NCBI GenBank assembly: GCA_025024175.1
Contig: QCXZ01000137.1
Location: 25,420,001-25,484,000 of the forward strand
DNA: 64,000 bases
Origin: Rhyzopertha dominica
Lineage: Eukaryota; Arthropoda; Insecta; Coleoptera; Bostrichidae
Direction: 5' to 3'
Part shown: piece by piece, positions 59,301 through 64,000 of the stretch
Layout: every line of letters starts with the position of its first letter
Position numbering within the stretch: the stretch's first letter is position 1
Position numbers and translations under genes: made by a program
Notes under the pieces: model-generated
Database searches by the model: none
What the model saw: only the letters and a program-made list of their open reading frames with translations
Told to the model about the DNA's origin: nothing

Positions 59301-61904
59301 TCGGAAACGAGAGCTGACACGGAGTTGAAAAAATTCCAGAAAATGCATTTTAATTACCCATAGGCCCATGCACAATTTTAGAAAAATCGGTCGAACAGAA
59401 CCTGAAATATCCTGCTGGTTCTATACTTTGTAGCGATTCTGTATACAAGAGCGTGGCGTTCTTTTATTTTAGGGCAATTTTTTTTCCAATGCATGATATA
59501 ACGAGACCACACGTAGCACACTGCGTATCGTAATGTTTGGATGCAGTTATCAAAAATGAATTGATCAACATGTTTCTTAGATGTAAATTCCATTGAACAT
59601 GTTTGGGACAGGTTCGTGAATTTGCACTGATAATACTAAATGAGCACTGCTTGGCTGTCAATGAGGATTATGGCAATACTCGGTTACAGAGTACCACTTA
59701 TAGTCCGAGTCAGAGGTGGTAATATGAAGTATTTTTGCCTTAATGGAAAAAACATCTTCACTCCAGTGATAAGACAAGATTTTACTAAGTTATAATTTTT
59801 GCGTTTTGCAAACATGTTGTTAATTTGATTATTGTTCATTAAACGCCTGATTATTATCAGTCTCCTAACCTTTTACAGCCTGAAAGTATGTTATTTAAAA
59901 TGTTACCATATATTTTTTAACATTACAACAAAAACTTTAAAATTAATCAAAAACTAAAAATATGTACGAGCAACCGGGGTTTATTTTGCACCTGAGTGTA
60001 TAAGCTTATATCTGCTGACAGCTTTGCAAATTTTTACATATTTGCCCAAACCAAAATTTGCTGTTTCAGAAGCATTCATTCAAGTCATAATATAAGTTTA
60101 TAAGAAATTAGATCACTTCACATTGGGCAACTAGATCAGAAATCCGTGATTCTGCGTTCTAAAGTAAATGTAGTGTAATCAGAAATATTATGGGAGATTT
60201 TATTATAAGTAATATGTAACTGAAATTGATCTTTTGCAGCAGACCAGACTAAACAGAAAATCACATCCAAGGTACTATGGTCATACATAACATTGGAAAT
60301 GAAAGCTAGAAATAGCGACTTAGCAAACGCGTAGGAGAAAATCATGGATGTATAAAGGAGTGGATGCCGCATCTCATTAACAGAAAGCGCATTGTTGTGA
60401 AGCCAACATCTGAATGGCGTGAAGTTACCGCAATAACAAACTTTGTTTTCCACCCGCGGCATTGGCGTGCCGTAATTTGCATTCTTGAGTATGCTTCGGA
60501 AACCTAAAAATAATAGATAGGAAAAAAATATTGTATGAATATGATTTATACACACATATAAAACTCGTTTTTTGTTATACACTAGTAAACAATTCATCTT
60601 TCAGTAGTAGTGTTGTAAAATATCGGCATAATAAGCAATTTAAATACCGCACGCCTATGAATCTTAACCTTAAATAGTACTTGGGTGTTACATACCTGTG
60701 AAATGAAACATTCGGTTAACGTATATCAATCTTTCTGCACATTTGACACTGCCTGATGATCTTATCACTGCTACCGTTAACAATTATATGGAAATCATTC
60801 CCTGCGTCTTGCACAATGCACATCATGAAACCAAATAAAAACAAACACGCAAACGCCCAAATGGTGTGTGACCGTGAACATGAAGCTTAGTCATAGGACA
60901 TACACAAGTTAGTGGTGGTCAACTGGAAGATCCAATGTTTTCTACAAATAAACGCTTAGACTGTGATCACATGTTGGCGTCAGTTTAGAATGTGAAAAGC
61001 TGTATCCCCTCTTTTATACATCCATGGATAAAATTTTAATTACAGCAATGAAAGAAGTGTTGGGAAAGATTAGCAGCACTGAGCTGCAGAAAACATTGAC
61101 TGCATAGTTAAAAAATCGTAGATGTAAGACTAAAGAAAGAAATAAAGGTTGCTGAAATATTATAGATCAGAAAAAAGAACATATTGAAAGAAAATTATAT
61201 ACATAGGTGTGTGTGTGTGTGTGCAATGTATTTAGATATATTTGTTGTAAGAACCTAAGAACCTATAAGAATCTGATAATTACTATGTTTTTGCTATAGC
61301 ATTTAAAAAATCTAATAACCCTACCAGCCTTACTAATTTTAGCAGTCCAAAATTGATAAAACTTATTTTCTAAGATGCCATAAAATTACTAATTTTTGAA
61401 CAGAATAATATGTATAATAAATACCTCATTTACAACTGGTTTTATGGTAGCTGATTCTACAACTCTGTCAACTTGCTTACTGTTGAAGTTGGACAAACCA
61501 ATTGTCTTAGTCAATCCAAGTTGAACACACTCCTCCATTCCTCGCCATGTGTTAACATAATCATAGTCAAGGTATTCAGCATTAGCGAATGGGAAAGAGA
61601 CATTTAATTCTCCAACCTTTTTTTGTGCAACTGGCCAATGTATTAAGTAAAGGTCTAAATAGTCAAGACCAAAATTCTTTAATGATTGTCTGCAAGTGGG
61701 GACCACTTGCTCTTTTTCATGGAAGGTGTTCCATAGTTTTGTAATTATAAATAGTTCATCCCGCCTTACAGTGCCATCACTTATCTTCTCTCTAATTGCT
61801 TCTCCGATTTCACATTCATTTGAATATAACATTGCACAATCAAAAAGGCGATAACCAATATCTATTGCTGTTTTGACAGCTTCTCCAACTTCTCCGGGGT
61901 TTGC
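56323..61904 (-). CDS. Aldo-keto reductase, AKR1-type, gene D, 5' end outside window
   Basis: A fourth, diverged reductase. Two exons are in the window: 61904-61425 (160 codons) and 56724-56323 (133 codons plus stop), together 293 residues. They correspond to exons 2+3 and 4+5 of genes A-C, so two introns are missing here. The first ~24 codons must lie beyond 64000; I saw no GLGTWK exon up to there. The tetrad residues are all present (FDCAMLY, IITKLW, LIHWP), as are [13 protein letters not shown] and [10 protein letters not shown]. Differences from the others: [16 protein letters not shown] in place of VECHPYL, and SPTRPWAKP. The linker after LIHWP is rewritten ([11 protein letters not shown]). 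It ends [10 protein letters not shown]. The remaining intron is 4.7 kb and contains the mariner-type element with histone H2B sequence. Probably functional if exon 1 exists. Confidence 0.88.
57456..58325 (+). pseudogene. Dead mariner-type transposase
   Basis: Begins [20 protein letters not shown], with a helix-turn-helix region and [13 protein letters not shown]. An in-frame stop follows EKEKFHP (57813-57815). The reading then resumes as [20 protein letters not shown], and in another frame as [14 protein letters not shown] (first catalytic Asp) and [11 protein letters not shown] third frame gives [20 protein letters not shown] and [13 protein letters not shown]. The QDGAPPH block is scrambled ([11 protein letters not shown]), and the segment that should follow RRGTI and carry SPDLTP is deleted, running straight into a FFLWG-like remnant. 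At least two frameshifts, one stop and loss of two catalytic blocks make it inactive. Confidence 0.9.
58329..58710. mobile_element. MITE with ATCTGAATAG ends, copy 2
   Basis: A 382-bp copy of the element at 2144-2508, sharing GAGCGTCATCATTTGCATGC, GACCGTCTACT and GGCAACGGTTGGT. It lies directly after the transposase remnant, apparently inside its former 3' coding end. Terminal repeats are 23 bp with few mismatches. Confidence 0.75.
58843..59137 (+). pseudogene. Histone H2B pseudogene inside the transposon
   Basis: H2B pairs with H2A in the nucleosome core; this copy is broken. The plus strand reads TGKAAKKA, two stops (58870-58875), [17 protein letters not shown], then [17 protein letters not shown] (to 58980). 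This follows the insect H2B tail and first helix almost residue by residue. After a frame break, a TRLAAH block near 59048-59065 and a TFSRE block near 59097-59111 match the RLAHY and TSREIQ regions. The rest of the C-terminus is not found. There is no intron, as in replication-type histone genes. A TATAAAAG lies about 110 bp upstream (58733-58740), so promoter sequence may have been taken along. It lies wholly between the inverted repeats of the mariner-type element. Confidence 0.85.
59433..61388. other. AKR gene D intron, right part
   Basis: AT-rich. A 153-codon minus-strand frame at 60136-60597 has a possible TTTTTAG acceptor near 60507, after which it reads [20 protein letters not shown] and a Cys-containing segment; I cannot identify it. 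A GT microsatellite lies at 61207-61223. No other feature is supported. Confidence 0.4.
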
Positions 61905-61993
61905 CTACAACAAATACACTACTTGACTATGTGTAGGTAGATAACGAAAAATAATTTACTATTTATAATAAATAATATAATAAATGCCACAAT

Positions 61994-62152
61994 GAGCCCG
62001 GTAGCACAAACATGGATCAAAGTTGATCCGAGTTTAATCCGCGGTCGTTGCTATAGTAACATCAATCAGAACACCGGATTCATGACGTTGCTGGGCAATG
62101 ACCGTGGGCTAAACTCAGATTAACTTTGATCCAAGTTTGTGCAACCGGCCCC
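61994..62152. mobile_element. Foldback MITE with GCCCGGT...GCACAAAC ends
   Basis: The left arm contains GCACAAACATGGATCAAAGT and GAGTTTAATCCGCGGTC; the right arm is the inverse with a few changes (GACCGTGGGCTAAACTC, ACTTTGATCCAAGTTTGTGC). The arms are about 52 bp. The end sequence resembles the 33800-33975 MITE, so the same superfamily is likely. The 3-bp duplication is not clear (AAT/ATG). Confidence 0.7.
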
Positions 62153-64000
62153 ATGTGTCTCATGAAACATTAACCATGCGAACTATATCCTTTATGAACA
62201 GTTTTCGAATATAAAACTTCTATATTTAGCATGCATTTATTTAATTACCTGATTTTGAAAGCGAGCTTTACGAGCCTTACGTAGAATCTAGAAGATCCAG
62301 GTTCAAGCCTCGGCTCTACCAACTTTCTTTTGTAACTTGAGAGCAATGAAAAATACATTTTGTTGTGGTCATTAGGTCCTTTAACATTTAAGAGGTGTTA
62401 AATAAAGCTGTTAAATTGTATATAACTGTTGTTGACTGTTAAACTCATGAAATTCACGCAGTACTTCTTTAATAAAGTTTTACTTCACCAACATTTAATG
62501 TTATTCACATACTTGCAGAACAAAACTTTCGCACCCCCGGACCGACGTGATTGATCCACAAGAAGATTATGTTTTAGCAAATACCTACTGTAGTATTCAA
62601 ATGCGCGAAACTTCTCTATATTAATGCATCATTTTAGCAACAACACCGATAGCGCCATTTGTGCTTGAAATGAGACTAACGTGGTTTTAATCGGCTTTTT
62701 AGACGATACTAAACACAAATATGACCAACAAAATTCGTATAAAAAATACAAGAATAGCGTTAGGAGTGTAAATAATAACAATTTAGTAATACAGTGAGGC
62801 GAAGCCTTGGAGCCTGAAACTACATCGCGTGACGTCACAGTAGTGGCCGATATCGATGTATAAGTACTTAGACAAAAATATGGGGAATAATATTTTGCTG
62901 TAAAAAAGGTCCGGTACCTATACCATACACACATGGCATGGGTTCAAAATGACGCCGCTTTTAAGCATGAACGGAGTTCAGTAATCAGTTTCAGTGGCGC
63001 GTCTAAGGAACCTATGAAAATTAATGCTTTTTAAAGCAAAAAAAGTAATAATTTTTTTAACCAGCTGATTTCACCCCCCCCTTTCCTCCCCCAGAGTTTA
63101 GTAATCCCCCTACAATATTTCTGGGCACGTCACCGATCAGTTTACCGACATAATGCCGATGTGTTATATGTAATATATTTGCCCTTTCACATAACATCGG
63201 TTACATGTAACATGTAACTNTAATACAAAGAGAGAAATAAAGAAAAATTTTAATGCATATCTATGCTATGCGCTTCTATCGCAACCAACTGCAGATAGAT
63301 CTATTTCGCTATCATTATAACTCATCAGATCAGTTTAGGTCTAGCGCATTTTGCCTAGAAACCGATAATATGTACAATAAAAAGAATGTTTATTGTGACA
63401 AATAAATAATAGACGAAATTATCCAAACAGTGTAGAGGTAAGCACTGACAAAAAAGGTATGAACTAAATCTATTTTAAAATAACACAGTAGACATTAAAA
63501 ACTAGCAATTAATGCTGTTATTATTATATAAACTTTTTTTTCTAATAAACTTTTCTACCTTTCTTTTTTAGCATACAACTATTATTTTCATTATTTTGCA
63601 GTAAGTATAAAGTATATTAGAAAATATGTTAATGTTTCGTTTGGCTCGCAAAACACAAGTTTCCCTGTTCAGCACATATTAGCTAAAAGCAACTCATAAT
63701 CTTTATTAACCCCCTTCTGCCATGGTCAGTTTGGTCTCTACCCCTGCCTAATGAGCCCCGACAGGGCGAAACTAGTCGCAGGGTGAGAGCAAGCTGACCA
63801 GGGCAGACGATTTATTTTATATTAACCCTGTTAATCATGGCGATACGTTAAAATCTACCATAGTCTAACTTACTTTAAAGCGTTATCATGATTACTGGGT
63901 TAACATAAGGGATGGTGTTAAGCTAAAATTGAGAAGAGAAACCAACCCAGTGCCAAGACAATGGCTTGTCGCCACTAAGCCGATCTATGTGTACGAGTCA
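62153..64000. other. Intron 1 of AKR gene D (window end): repeats only
   Basis: No first exon for AKR gene D was found. At 62290-62325 a B-box-like GGTTCAAGCC may be a worn SINE head. At 63264-63360 an inverted copy of the 4990/38650 repeat occurs. At about 63820-63950 a MITE-like segment related to 3065-3225 and 37284-37445 is seen (GTTAAGCTAAAATTGAGAAG). The C-rich block at 63075-63095 is unassigned. Confidence 0.45.

Larger units (their letters stand above)
57187..59430 (+). mobile_element. Mariner-type composite element with long inverted repeats
   Basis: TA dinucleotides flank it (57185-57186 and 59431-59432). The terminal inverted repeats are about 171 bp (57187-57358 and 59254-59430) and share GAACCAGCAGGATATTTCAG, GTGCATGGGCCTATG and GTCAGCTCTCGTT with few changes. 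Between them lie a dead transposase (57456-58325), a MITE (58329-58710) and a degenerate histone H2B sequence (58843-59137). It sits in an intron of AKR gene D. Confidence 0.88.

Noticed and set aside
61905..64000. First exon of AKR gene D
   Set aside because: I searched for a GLGTWK-type exon before a GT donor on the minus strand and saw none; it should lie beyond the window.
1..64000. Bacterial or viral genome, CRISPR array or operon
   Set aside because: Spliced genes, SINE, LINE and DNA transposon relics show eukaryotic nuclear DNA; no regularly spaced repeats were seen.

Overview
This window looks like nuclear DNA of an insect. It is AT-rich, its genes are split by spliceosomal introns with GT-AG borders, and it is crowded with eukaryotic transposons. 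The proteins resemble insect orthologues, but I cannot name the species; a beetle or bug would fit. All host genes I can support lie on the minus strand.

Layout. 1-4.4 kb: nested non-autonomous DNA transposons. 4.4-6.1 kb: a complete six-exon gene for the intraflagellar transport subunit IFT46. 9.1-12.1 kb: a complete three-coding-exon SR splicing factor of the Rbp1/SRSF3 type, with a possible self-regulatory cassette exon in its second intron. 12.6-15.7 kb: a THAP-bearing repeat broken up by other elements. 15.9-64 kb: a tandem cluster of four aldo-keto reductase (AKR1-type) genes. A (15943-26802), B (31152-35851) and C (49634-52990) are complete, with five coding exons each and near-identical exon lengths (316, 319 and 317 aa). 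D (56323-61904) has fused exons, and its first exon must lie beyond the window.

Mobile DNA fills the introns and the gaps between genes. An apparently intact Tc1-like transposon (43386-44966) has perfect 35-bp ends and a 339-aa DD34E transposase. Decayed material includes three mariner-type transposases, a non-LTR reverse transcriptase, a Ty3/Gypsy-type integrase fragment, a Crypton-like tyrosine recombinase fragment, a THAP exon, a tRNA-derived SINE with an exact 14-bp target duplication, and several MITE families. One hAT-type family (ends CACTGATCTCTAA...) occurs four times, each copy flanked by 8-bp duplications; three are exact. One of these is only a 31-bp palindrome; another carries nested insertions, one of them three layers deep.

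The most unusual object is a TA-flanked mariner-type element (57187-59430) inside an intron of AKR gene D. Between its ~171-bp inverted repeats it holds a dead transposase, a MITE and a degenerate histone H2B coding sequence, which looks like captured host gene material.

The host genes do not form one pathway: IFT46 serves cilia, Rbp1 serves splicing, and the AKR array is a tandemly duplicated NADPH-dependent carbonyl reductase family whose introns have been enlarged by transposons.
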